Source: Pseudomonadota bacterium
GTDB taxonomy: Bacteria > Pseudomonadota > Alphaproteobacteria > Reyranellales > Reyranellaceae
DNA length: 6,835 nucleotides
Direction of reading: 5' to 3'
Assembly (NCBI GenBank): GCA_023436825.1
Contig: JAEZHS010000463.1
Span: forward strand, 1-6,835
A model generated the notes under the pieces. It was not told the DNA's origin, ran no database searches, and saw only the letters and a program-made list of their open reading frames with translations. Below, piece by piece: positions 1 through 5,659 of this stretch (the stretch's first letter is position 1; each line of letters opens with the position of its first letter). Both the position numbers and the translations under genes were made by a program.

Positions 1-572
1 CGGCCGCCTTTGTGCGCCGCCGCAACTGCCCGGATGTCCCGCTGCTCCAGCGGAAGGCGCTCGATCGCCTCAAAGTAGCGCATTGCCGTGTCGAGCCGAT
101 CGGCACGGAATTCAACGGCACCCGCGATATATGAGAGCACTGCATCAGGCAGGCCGGCGCCGGCGGACAGGACAGCCTCACCATCGGTTGCCCTGCGTGC
201 CGCCGTGAGTTTCGCGGCGAGAGTACCAGGATCGATGTGCGCACTCATCATGGCACGCCATACCCCTGAACGAGCTTCCTCTTGCTCGACCGCCACCACT
301 TCCGGCTCGTCCGAGGGATTGCCTGCCCATTCAACTATCGGATCGTAGCTCTCGACGACCTGCAGTCGGTCTTTGGGGGCGGGCACAAGACGCGATGCCT
401 CAAAAGGGAAGCTCAGTTCAACCATCGTGACGGCGGTGCCGTCACGATCTTCCAGCAGTGACCATGGGAAGCGAGGGCCGCAAGCGAGTGCCCCGCCGAT
501 ACATCCAGCAACCAGCATGGCACCAACAGTGAGCTTGCTGCACGACGCCGACGTCCAGCAAGAGCGCAACAC
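1..572 (-). CDS. Predicted exported protein/lipoprotein with TPR-like helices, C-terminus beyond the left edge
   Basis: An uninterrupted minus-strand frame runs from a GTG at 572 off the left edge (190 full codons). GTG is chosen because GAGGAG (585-580) lies 7 nt upstream; the first in-frame ATG (518) falls inside the signal sequence. The N-terminus looks like an export signal: basic residues R3 and K13, a hydrophobic stretch at about 14-23, and a lipobox-like V21-A22-G23-C24. A second cysteine, C31, begins the motif CGPRFPWSLLEDR. That motif resembles secreted tetratricopeptide-type proteins of unknown function as I remember them, but I cannot name the family with confidence. Residues 140-190 look like a TPR helix pair (SYIAGAVEFRADRLDTAMRY). 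The gene follows the SLT-domain gene in the same orientation after 83 bp but has its own promoter-like sequence. The product is probably in the envelope or periplasm; its role is unknown. Confidence 0.75.
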   Translation of the reverse strand, partial: MLRSCWTSASCSKLTVGAMLVAGCIGGALACGPRFPWSLLEDRDGTAVTMVELSFPFEASRLVPAPKDRLQVVESYDPIVEWAGNPSDEPEVVAVEQEEARSGVWRAMMSAHIDPGTLAAKLTAARRATDGEAVLSAGAGLPDAVLSYIAGAVEFRADRLDTAMRYFEAIERLPLEQRDIRAVAAAHKGG

Positions 573-579
573 ACCAATA

Positions 580-585
580 CTCCTC
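580..585 (-). promoter_or_regulatory. Ribosome binding site deciding a GTG start
   Basis: GAGGAG on the minus strand lies 7 nt before the GTG at 572. It is the reason for choosing this non-ATG start over the ATG at 518, which would remove the basic N-terminal part of the signal sequence. Confidence 0.7.
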
Positions 586-605
586 AAAACCTCAGAGCGA
601 TACAC

Positions 606-634
606 ATGATACGGCGTGTGTTGGAATCGATCAA
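606..634 (-). promoter_or_regulatory. Sigma70-like promoter of the exported-protein gene
   Basis: On the minus strand TTGATC (634-629) and TATCAT (611-606) are separated by 17 bp. These match 4 of 6 and 5 of 6 bases of the -35 and -10 consensus. Transcription would start near 600, giving a leader of about 25 nt that contains the GAGGAG ribosome binding site. The upstream end touches a palindrome (634-652). The arrangement closely parallels the promoter-like sequence before the SLT gene (2469-2497). This is consensus matching by eye, not experimental evidence. Confidence 0.5.
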
Positions 635-652
635 TACAACTTATAGTTGTAT
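634..652. repeat. Perfect AT-rich palindrome (8-bp arms, 3-nt centre)
   Basis: ATACAACT-tat-AGTTGTAT is a perfect dyad 3 bp past the stop codon of the SLT gene (656-658) and overlaps by one base the -35 of the next gene. The stem is AT-rich and no T-run follows on the minus strand, so an operator is more likely than an intrinsic terminator. Its AACT/AGTT half-sites resemble those of the dyad at 2496-2530. Confidence 0.55.
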
Positions 653-655
653 GCG

Positions 656-2380
656 TTAGCGTCGAGGTCGTTGCGGAGGGATCGGCTTGCGCGCCCGATA
701 CTGCCTAGGGGATTGATAATCATACATATCATTGGTCGCCGGATCCTCGGCCGCACCTCTGAGAACCATTCTGAGATATGCAGACATCTCCTGCCATTTG
801 TTTGTCTGTTTCAACTGGTTTTCTCGCAACGGTTTGCCGGTCTTGTCCGTCGTACGAGCTGCGAAGAACCTCGGGTCATCTTTCACGTCATCCTTGTCTT
901 CTGGGTTCTGCTCAGCATCGAACCAACGCCAGATAGCGGTGGGCCCGACATTGTAGGCGGCCACCGCCTTTGGCCAGCTCCCGCCCAGAAGACGGTAGAG
1001 ATAGGCCAGTTGTTCAGCGGCGGCATCGAACGATTGCGCCTGGTCAGCCAAGGAGTATTTCCTGAGCTCCGCGGCTCGAGCCGTGTCGCCGCGTTTCCTT
1101 GCCCGGTCGATCAGGTCGTCAAACGTGATCCTGTTCATCTGGGCATAGCCAATTGGTACCTGGCGGTTGGTTGAATGCATGACCAACGGGGTCCTGCCCC
1201 TTGCAACCTCGCCGAATTTGCCTTCCTGATACAGCAGCCGCGCGAGGAGCTGCAGCGGCACGCCGTGCCGCTCGGCTGCTCGCTTGATGTCATCGACGAC
1301 ATCCGCCGGCTTAGTCGTCTCCCAATCGGCCGGAAGCGCGTCGCGGGCCTCACCGGCAGTAAGGGGCTGACGCGTGAGTTCGCGAAAGGCCTGATCGCGA
1401 TTGATCTGCCGCTGAAGCTTGTTCATGCCACTTTCGATTTGCCTCTGCGGTATGGTCCCATAGCCGCGGCCTGGTCTCTGACCGGAAGGATCGGACGGCG
1501 CTGGCCGGCCGGCCGCCGGAGCCTGAGCAACCTGGACTTCGTCGTCCGCCGTTGCCTGCTCACCGCCAGCGACTCGAACAATATTGGGATCGGCAGCGCC
1601 ATTGGGCACTGGCCGCATACCGGGCTCGACGGCGTCCTCCGATTGGCCCACGGCTGGCAAACGTTCGCCAGCAATCGGTCGAGCCAATGGCGGCCCGGAC
1701 ATCGGCGATGAGTTCCCCATGTAGATAAATGAAGTGGCGGGCAGACGAGGTCCGTCAGTGGGACCCGACCTACCGAAGGGAAATGGAGATGGCGGCGCGA
1801 CGAACGGCGAGCCACCGGCACTGCCTTCGGCGAAAGATGGCAGATTGGAGGGCAACGCGGCAGCCGTGCCGCCCGGCTCGCGCTCGTTGAGGGTCGCCAC
1901 TTTGCCAAGGCGATTAGCGATTCCAAGACCATAGGCGAGGTACGGCGGCGGCGATCCATCGCCAACAGACGTTAAGGCCTTGGTGCCGGGCTGACGGAAC
2001 GGACCAAACGGACTGCCACCGACATATGGATACGGCCGAGCGGGCGGCGTTGAGGCATCACGTATCGAGCCATCGGCGTTCACGCGAAAGCCGGGCACCA
2101 CTTCCTCCGGCAGCCTGAAGTTGTGGAGACCTGGCAAGTTCTGTCCGAGCTGGACGTTGAACATGGTGCCGCCGGGGAGCGCAGCGCTGTCTCTAGGGTC
2201 GATCCCGAGGAATGCGGTGCTCAAGTCACCGGACGAGGCGTCACGTATCGAGCCGTCGGCGTTCATGCGAAAGCCGGGCACCAGTTCCTGCGACGGCTTG
2301 AAATTGTGGAGACCCGGCAGGTCCTCCAACGGCTCGTCGCCGAACTGAAACCAGGGCTTGTCCGGTCGGATACTGAACAT
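656..2380 (-). CDS. SLT-domain (lytic transglycosylase-like) protein with N-terminal VPGFR repeats
   Basis: 574 residues from the ATG at 2380, chosen for AAGGAG at 2390-2385; the frame stays open upstream to a TTG at 2497, but that part overlaps the likely promoter. Residues 21-49 and 82-110 are a 29-residue repeat (LPGLHNF...VPGFR.NADGSIRDAS) identical at 23 positions. Residues about 111-310 are Pro/Gly/Ala-rich and probably disordered. Residues about 355-490 carry SLT/goose-lysozyme-type motifs: LLARLLYQEGKFG with candidate catalytic E386, then GYAQMN (411-416) and AAYNVGP (474-480). This fold cleaves the glycan strands of peptidoglycan. The residue after the glutamate is Gly387, where Ser is usual. 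A basic, Pro-rich tail (about 560-574) ends the protein. No signal peptide is visible from this start, so export, if any, would need another route. The neighbouring exported protein suggests an envelope role; substrate and partners are unknown. Confidence 0.85.
   Translation of the reverse strand: MFSIRPDKPWFQFGDEPLEDLPGLHNFKPSQELVPGFRMNADGSIRDASSGDLSTAFLGIDPRDSAALPGGTMFNVQLGQNLPGLHNFRLPEEVVPGFRVNADGSIRDASTPPARPYPYVGGSPFGPFRQPGTKALTSVGDGSPPPYLAYGLGIANRLGKVATLNEREPGGTAAALPSNLPSFAEGSAGGSPFVAPPSPFPFGRSGPTDGPRLPATSFIYMGNSSPMSGPPLARPIAGERLPAVGQSEDAVEPGMRPVPNGAADPNIVRVAGGEQATADDEVQVAQAPAAGRPAPSDPSGQRPGRGYGTIPQRQIESGMNKLQRQINRDQAFRELTRQPLTAGEARDALPADWETTKPADVVDDIKRAAERHGVPLQLLARLLYQEGKFGEVARGRTPLVMHSTNRQVPIGYAQMNRITFDDLIDRARKRGDTARAAELRKYSLADQAQSFDAAAEQLAYLYRLLGGSWPKAVAAYNVGPTAIWRWFDAEQNPEDKDDVKDDPRFFAARTTDKTGKPLRENQLKQTNKWQEMSAYLRMVLRGAAEDPATNDMYDYQSPRQYRARKPIPPQRPRR
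2051..2137 (-). repeat. Second copy of the 29-codon VPGFR repeat
   Basis: Encodes residues 82-110 of the SLT protein (LPGLHNFRLPEEVVPGFR, then VNADGSIRDAS). It matches the copy at 2234-2320 at 23 of 29 residues. The copies start 61 codons apart, consistent with an internal duplication of about 60 codons whose linker has diverged. Confidence 0.85.
2234..2320 (-). repeat. First copy of the 29-codon VPGFR repeat
   Basis: Encodes residues 21-49 of the SLT protein (LPGLHNFKPSQELVPGFR, then MNADGSIRDAS). The six differences from the second copy are mostly conservative (K/R, L/V, M/V) and cluster just before VPGFR, so the two ends of the unit seem to be the constrained parts. Confidence 0.85.
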
Positions 2381-2384
2381 GCCG

Positions 2385-2390
2385 CTCCTT
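2385..2390 (-). promoter_or_regulatory. Ribosome binding site deciding the SLT gene start
   Basis: AAGGAG on the minus strand ends 4 nt before the ATG at 2380. The alternative in-frame ATG at 2491 has no comparable sequence upstream and lies in the spacer of the predicted promoter, so the downstream start is preferred. Confidence 0.65.
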
Positions 2391-2468
2391 GCAGATCGTG
2401 CTGGATACCTTCCTTCGAGAAGCTTGCGCGAAAACCGCAAAGCCCGAGACGAAAGAAGGCTCGCCGCC

Positions 2469-2497
2469 ACGATAAAAGAGGCGGCCTTCATTGTCAA
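2469..2497 (-). promoter_or_regulatory. Sigma70-like promoter of the SLT gene
   Basis: A perfect -35 TTGACA (2497-2492) is followed after 17 bp by TATCGT (2474-2469), which matches 4 of 6 -10 positions. Transcription would begin near 2462, leaving a leader of about 80 nt before the ATG at 2380. AAGTT stands directly upstream, as it does at the promoter of the exported-protein gene (606-634), which has the same spacing and a nearly identical -10. Confidence 0.5.
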
Positions 2498-2530
2498 TAA
2501 CTTTGGTTACATAATAGTACGAAAGTTATT
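2496..2530. repeat. Inverted repeat abutting the SLT gene promoter (9-bp arms, 17-nt spacer)
   Basis: AATAACTTT (2496-2504) and AAAGTTATT (2522-2530) are perfect 9-bp inverted arms around an AT-rich spacer. One arm overlaps the first two bases of the TTGACA -35, which suits a regulator binding site. The arms lie within an AT-rich patch between the promoter and the point where globin similarity ends (2542), so they could also mark the end of an inserted segment. Confidence 0.5.
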
Positions 2531-2541
2531 TCGTGCGCCTG

Positions 2542-2662
2542 CAGCGGCCGGACCTCGGGCGCGATCTCGAACAGGCGGTCGTAGAATAGTCGGCGGCGTC
2601 GCCGACGATCGGCATCACCTTCTTGAAGCTCGATTGACCCAGATCGATCTGTTGCGTGTCAT
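2542..2662 (-). pseudogene. 5' remnant of a globin gene with two frameshifts
   Basis: The minus strand carries the start of a globin gene in broken frame. From ATG at 2662 (GGAAG about 9 nt upstream) one base appears lost near codon 3. The frame then reads QQIDLGQSSFKKVMPIVGDAADY. One T is missing near 2585, after which it reads YDRLFEIAPEVRPL. Restoring both bases gives about 40 residues typical of the A-to-C helical region of bacterial single-domain globins (QSSF.KV.PI...AA..FY.RLFE..P..RPLF). Similarity stops after the Leu codon at 2542, where PheXX would be expected, and AT-rich DNA follows. The haem-binding distal and proximal residues are not encoded. It begins 32 bp after def in the same orientation, so it was probably the next gene of that cluster before an insertion or deletion removed the rest. 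The family call rests on remembered globin sequences. Confidence 0.65.
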
Positions 2663-2694
2663 CGGCGGAGTCTTCCGGGCTGAGACGTGCCGCG

Positions 2695-3264
2695 CTAAAG
2701 GGCGTGCTCGGGGTCCTTGGCCTTGTCGGCCGGCTTGCCCTCGGCCTCGTCGCGCTCCTTCTCTTTCCGGGCCTTCAGAAGCTTGCGCAGGATCATGTTG
2801 CGCTTGAGCGCGGAGATGTGATCGATGAACAGGATGCCGTCGAGATGGTCGATCTCGTGCTGCACGCAGGTCGCTAAAAGGCCGTCGCACTTCATGTCCT
2901 GCTGCTTGCCGTCGCGATCGAGATAGCGAACGGTGACCTTGGCCGGGCGCACCACGTCCGAATAGTGGTCGGGCACCGACAGGCAGCCTTCCTCGTAGCT
3001 CACATCCTCGTCCGAGGCCTCGACGACCTCGGGGTTGGCCATGAACAGCGGGCCGGTCTTGACGTCCTCGCGGTCGATGTCGAGCACGATCACGCGCTTC
3101 AGCACGCCGATCTGAGGCGCGGCGAGCCCGATGCCGGGCGCGGCGTACATCGTCTCGAGCATGTCGTCCATCAGCCGGCGCACGTCGTCGTCGACGGCCT
3201 CGACCGGCTTGGACTTCTTCTTGAGGCGCGGGTCGGGCGCCGTAAGGATGGGCAACAGGGCCAT
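2695..3264 (-). CDS. def: Peptide deformylase
   Basis: Removes the formyl group from the initiator methionine of nascent proteins in the cytoplasm. The start is set at the ATG at 3264 (MALLPILTAPDPRL), which gives 189 residues, close to the usual family length; the open frame upstream overlaps argB and does not resemble the family. All three diagnostic motifs are intact: GIGLAAPQ (44-51), EEGCLS (91-96, metal ligand C94) and QHEIDH (135-140, ligands H136 and H140, catalytic E137). Residues about 162-189 form a charged Lys/Glu/Asp-rich tail beyond the catalytic core. The gene follows argB after 40 bp in the same orientation and is probably co-transcribed with it. No fmt gene, a frequent partner of def, is seen downstream; a broken globin gene and the accessory segment lie there instead. 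Confidence 0.97.
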   Translation of the reverse strand: MALLPILTAPDPRLKKKSKPVEAVDDDVRRLMDDMLETMYAAPGIGLAAPQIGVLKRVIVLDIDREDVKTGPLFMANPEVVEASDEDVSYEEGCLSVPDHYSDVVRPAKVTVRYLDRDGKQQDMKCDGLLATCVQHEIDHLDGILFIDHISALKRNMILRKLLKARKEKERDEAEGKPADKAKDPEHAL

Positions 3265-3304
3265 AGCGCCTAAATATGCAGCGAAATCAGGTGTTTCAAG
3301 GAGG

Positions 3305-4219
3305 TTACTTGCGGGTGACCATGGTGCCGAGGCCGGATTCCGTGAAGACCTCGAGCAGCAGCGCATGGGGCACGCGGCCGTCCATGATGACGGCAGCCTC
3401 GACGCCGGAGTTCACCGCGTCGATGCAGTTCTCGACCTTGGGGATCATGCCGCCCGAAATCGTGCCGTCAGCGATCAAGGCGCGTGCCTCGTCGACCGTC
3501 ATGTTCTGGATCATGTTGCCGTTCTTGTCCAAGACGCCCGGTACGTCGGTCAGGAACAGGAGCCGCTTGGCGCGCATGGCGCCGGCGATGGCGCCCGCCG
3601 AAGTGTCGGCATTGATGTTGTAGGTGAGCTCGTCGTCGACGCCGAAGCCGATCGGCGCCACCACCGGGATGACGTCGGCGCGGCGCAGCTGCTCCAGCAC
3701 CATGACGTTGATCTTGGCGGGCTCGCCGACCTGCTTGAGGTCGACCTTGAGGAGCTCGCCCGTCTTGGGGTCGCGCATCTCGCTGACCTTCTTGGCCAGG
3801 ATCAGGTTGCCGTCCTTGCCGCAGATGCCGACGGCGATGCCGCCGCATTCGTTTATGTCGGCCACGATCGCCTTGTTGATGGCGCCGGCCAGCACCATCT
3901 CAACGATCTCCATCGTCGCCGCATCGGTGACGCGCAGGCCATTCACGAACGTGCTCTTGATGCCGACGCGCTCCAGCATCTTGTTGATCTGCGGACCGCC
4001 GCCATGGACCACGATCGGGTTCATGCCGACCTGCTTCATCAGCACGACATCGCGCGCCACAAGATCGCCCAGCTTGGGATCGGTCATGGCGTGGCCGCCG
4101 TACTTCACGACAAAGGTGGCGTCGTTGTGTCGGCGCATGTAGGGCAAGGCCTTGGAGATGGTCTCCGCCATGCGGATGAGCCGCCTCTGCTCTTTGTCGG
4201 TCTGAACCGGCTCGGCCAT
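3305..4219 (-). CDS. argB: N-acetylglutamate kinase
   Basis: Phosphorylates N-acetyl-L-glutamate with ATP, the second step of arginine biosynthesis (cytoplasmic). 304 residues from the ATG at 4219 (MAEPVQTDKEQRR), the usual family length; the frame extends to 4291, but that part runs through a hairpin and is probably not translated. Amino-acid kinase motifs are complete: VKYGGHAM (38-45, K39), VHGGGP (71-76), GLRVTD (94-99, R96 for substrate carboxylate), NINADTSAG (201-209), LTDVPGVLD (223-231) and GGMIPK (256-261, K261). The N-terminal helix (about 12-32) and the C-terminal VFTESGLGTMV resemble arginine-inhibited, hexameric enzymes, so feedback inhibition by arginine is likely but inferred. 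The Shine-Dalgarno is weak: GGGG about 11 nt upstream. It is first in the argB-def row and is transcribed divergently from the oxygenase gene. Confidence 0.98.
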   Translation of the reverse strand: MAEPVQTDKEQRRLIRMAETISKALPYMRRHNDATFVVKYGGHAMTDPKLGDLVARDVVLMKQVGMNPIVVHGGGPQINKMLERVGIKSTFVNGLRVTDAATMEIVEMVLAGAINKAIVADINECGGIAVGICGKDGNLILAKKVSEMRDPKTGELLKVDLKQVGEPAKINVMVLEQLRRADVIPVVAPIGFGVDDELTYNINADTSAGAIAGAMRAKRLLFLTDVPGVLDKNGNMIQNMTVDEARALIADGTISGGMIPKVENCIDAVNSGVEAAVIMDGRVPHALLLEVFTESGLGTMVTRK

Positions 4220-4244
4220 GTCTGCGATACCCCGAGTTGGCAAA

Positions 4245-4271
4245 AGCCCCCTCCCGGGCCGGGAGAGGGCT
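4245..4271 (-). terminator. GC-rich hairpin with T-run in the argB leader, terminator or dispersed repeat
   Basis: The 12-bp arms have one mismatch and a 3-nt loop (AGCCCCCTCCCG, GGC, CGGGAGAGGGCT on the plus strand). Read on the minus strand, the stem is followed by TTTTG, the form of an intrinsic terminator. It lies 25 bp upstream of the argB ATG on the argB strand. It could stop transcription coming from beyond argB, act as a leader attenuator, or be a copy of the CCCTCCCG/CGGGAGGGG hairpin repeats I recall from proteobacterial intergenic DNA. No leader peptide rich in Arg codons is evident. Confidence 0.5.
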
Positions 4272-4326
4272 AAGACGGCATCATATATCAAGCGGACTGC
4301 GGATAGAAGAAGTGGGCGCGGCGCGC

Positions 4327-4331
4327 AAGGA
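4327..4331 (+). promoter_or_regulatory. Ribosome binding site deciding the oxygenase start
   Basis: AAGGA lies 7 nt before the ATG at 4339. It rejects the longer in-frame start at 4237, which would translate the hairpin at 4245-4271 and add residues unlike the family. Confidence 0.6.
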
Positions 4332-4338
4332 TATCCAG

Positions 4339-5010
4339 ATGATCGACAGCGACACTTTGGCCTCCCGCGGCTTCGTCGTGGCGCCCGGCCTGATCGACCC
4401 GGCCGAGTGCCGGAAGCTGGCCGGCCTGTGGCCCGAAAAGCCCCGCTTCCGCAGCCACGTCGTCATGCAGCGGCACGGCTTCGGCCAGGGCGAGTACCAG
4501 TATTTCGCCTATCCATTGCCGGAGCGGATCGAGGCGCTGCGTCAGGCGCTCTACCCCGAGCTGGCAGCGGTGGCCAATCGCTGGAACGAGCAACTCGAGA
4601 TCGCCAAGCGGTTCCCGTCGACGCTGCAGGGCTGGCTGCGCCAGTGTCATGCCGGCGGCCAGAAGCGCCCGACGCCGCTGCTGCTGCGCTACGGACCGGG
4701 CGACTACAATTGCCTGCATCGCGACCTCTACGGCGAGCTGGTGTTTCCGCTGCAGGCGACGGTGCTGCTGAGCGATCCCGCCACGGACTTCAGCGGCGGC
4801 GAGTTCATGCTCGTCGAGCAACGCCCACGCATGCAGTCGCGCGGCGAGGTCGTGCCGCTCAAGCAGGGCGATGCCGTGATCTTTGCGGTCAACGAACGGC
4901 CAGTGAAGGGAAGCCGCGGCTTCTATCGCACTGCCATGCGCCACGGCGTGTCGAGCCTGCGCCAGGGCGAGCGCTTTACCCTCGGCATCATCTTCCACGA
5001 CGCAGCGTAG
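4339..5010 (+). CDS. 2-oxoglutarate/Fe(II)-dependent oxygenase (PF09859-like)
   Basis: 223 residues from ATG 4339, beginning MIDSDTLASRGFVVAPGLID. The double-stranded beta-helix iron site is complete: H127-R-D129 within RYGPGDYNCLHRDLYGE (residues 117-133) and H202 in RHGVS. R212 in ERFTLGIIFHD is placed to bind 2-oxoglutarate. The segment DFSGGEFMLVEQRPRMQSR (150-168) is characteristic, as I remember it, of the Pfam family PF09859, formerly DUF2086, which is annotated as an oxygenase acting on damaged DNA; to my knowledge that function is a prediction without firm biochemistry. Members are soluble proteins of about this length. The gene is divergent from argB, with 119 bp between start codons, and converges on the STAS-like gene with 33 bp between stops. 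Nearby genes do not clarify the substrate. Confidence 0.93.
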   Translation: MIDSDTLASRGFVVAPGLIDPAECRKLAGLWPEKPRFRSHVVMQRHGFGQGEYQYFAYPLPERIEALRQALYPELAAVANRWNEQLEIAKRFPSTLQGWLRQCHAGGQKRPTPLLLRYGPGDYNCLHRDLYGELVFPLQATVLLSDPATDFSGGEFMLVEQRPRMQSRGEVVPLKQGDAVIFAVNERPVKGSRGFYRTAMRHGVSSLRQGERFTLGIIFHDAA

Positions 5011-5019
5011 GAAGCGAGA

Positions 5020-5039
5020 CACCTCACCCTGAGCAGGTG
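5020..5039. repeat. Small REP-like palindrome between convergent genes
   Basis: CACCT (5020-5024) and AGGTG (5035-5039) form 5-bp arms, with an inner CTCA-CCC-TGAG dyad (5023-5033). The CTCACCCTGAG core resembles dispersed intergenic palindromes that I recall from alphaproteobacterial genomes. It lies in the 33-bp gap between two converging stop codons and could weakly end both transcripts. Confidence 0.35.
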
Positions 5040-5043
5040 GTGG

Positions 5044-5517
5044 CTAATGCACCAACTCGCGGGTCGTGAATTCGCGCGTGCGCGTGCCGCGGATCACGGT
5101 TCCATGGCGGTCGGGATCGGCCCACGCCTCGATCATCGCCGGCACAGGCTTGGGGGCGTACTGGATCCGGGCGATCCAGGCGCGCGCCTGGTGGAGGCTC
5201 GTGAACAACTCGACCGGCCCCTCGTGGGCGGTCTGGGCGGCAAACATCTTGGGAAACGGCTGGTCCATATGGTGCACGACGAAGGCGATCGGACCACGGC
5301 CGTCGGCGTCGGCGCGCAATGTCTGCGCCAGGGCCAGGATGTCCGCCGGCTGGAAATCGAAACGCGCGCTGGCGACCTCGACGATCTTGGCGAACCGCCG
5401 AACGCGGGCGTCGGCCAGTTTTTGCGCGGTGCCGCGCACTTCATCACCGCTGACGGTGCCGCGTGCCACGATCGTTACCAGACGATGGAGCGGCGATATC
5501 TCCATATAGATCGGCAT
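5044..5517 (-). CDS. SpoIIAA/STAS-like small cytoplasmic protein
   Basis: 157 residues from the ATG at 5517. No signal peptide or membrane segment is seen. The pattern is alternating beta and alpha: an N-terminal strand pair (MEISPLHRLVTIVARGTVS, about 5-23), an amphipathic helix (24-38), a strand (AKIVEVAS, 43-50), a helix (57-69), a strand (GPIAFVVH, 75-82), then a helix and the ending VELFTSLHQARAWI (102-115). That ending, an F..L..A.AWL form, is typical of SpoIIAA-like STAS/SEC14-fold proteins common in proteobacteria, whose roles are mostly unknown; the assignment is by pattern only. A polar tail of about 35 residues follows (122-157). It converges on the oxygenase gene and is divergent from the EF-hand gene. 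A second Met codon at residue 5 is possible, but neither start has a strong Shine-Dalgarno. Confidence 0.7.
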   Translation of the reverse strand: MPIYMEISPLHRLVTIVARGTVSGDEVRGTAQKLADARVRRFAKIVEVASARFDFQPADILALAQTLRADADGRGPIAFVVHHMDQPFPKMFAAQTAHEGPVELFTSLHQARAWIARIQYAPKPVPAMIEAWADPDRHGTVIRGTRTREFTTRELVH

Positions 5518-5535
5518 GCTCTCTAAACTACACTA

Positions 5536-5554
5536 TGCAGCGTCCGTCGCTGCA
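5536..5554. promoter_or_regulatory. Perfect dyad in the divergent intergenic region, possible operator
   Basis: TGCAGCG-tccgt-CGCTGCA is a perfect 7-bp inverted repeat with a 5-nt centre. It lies 18-37 bp upstream of the STAS-like gene start and about 105 bp upstream of the EF-hand gene start. It could bind a regulator of one or both genes, or form a hairpin in the STAS-like leader. No convincing -35/-10 pair was found beside it. Confidence 0.35.
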
Positions 5555-5648
5555 ACAATTGGCCGGGTGGACAGCCGGTTGCCGATTTTCTACTGGCGGC
5601 GGGGTGGCGCAGCCCTTGGTCTTTTTCTACGAATGCGCCGGGGAAGTT

Positions 5649-5653
5649 AAGGA
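5649..5653 (+). promoter_or_regulatory. Ribosome binding site of the EF-hand gene
   Basis: AAGGA, part of the purine run AAGGAAGGG (5649-5657), lies 6 nt before ATG 5660 but only 3 nt before the in-frame GTG at 5657. The spacing favours ATG by one codon. Confidence 0.6.
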
Positions 5654-5659
5654 AGGGTG

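Noticed and set aside
88..609. Two plus-strand frames (88-348 and 373-609) at the left edge
   Set aside because: They lie opposite the open minus-strand exported-protein gene, which has a good ribosome binding site and signal sequence; the plus frames are Ser/Arg/Pro-rich shadows.
2381..2497. N-terminal extension of the SLT protein from TTG 2497 or ATG 2491, with a weak signal-like stretch
   Set aside because: No ribosome binding site precedes it, it overlaps the predicted promoter, and AAGGAG supports the ATG at 2380. It remains the main alternative.
3131..4273. A 380-codon plus-strand frame opposite argB and def
   Set aside because: It is antisense to two certain genes with intact catalytic motifs, and its translation is His/Asp/Arg-rich low complexity typical of the shadow frame of G+C-rich genes.
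4288..5022. A 244-codon minus-strand frame opposite the oxygenase
   Set aside because: It is fully antisense to a gene with a complete iron site and has no recognisable domain or ribosome binding site.
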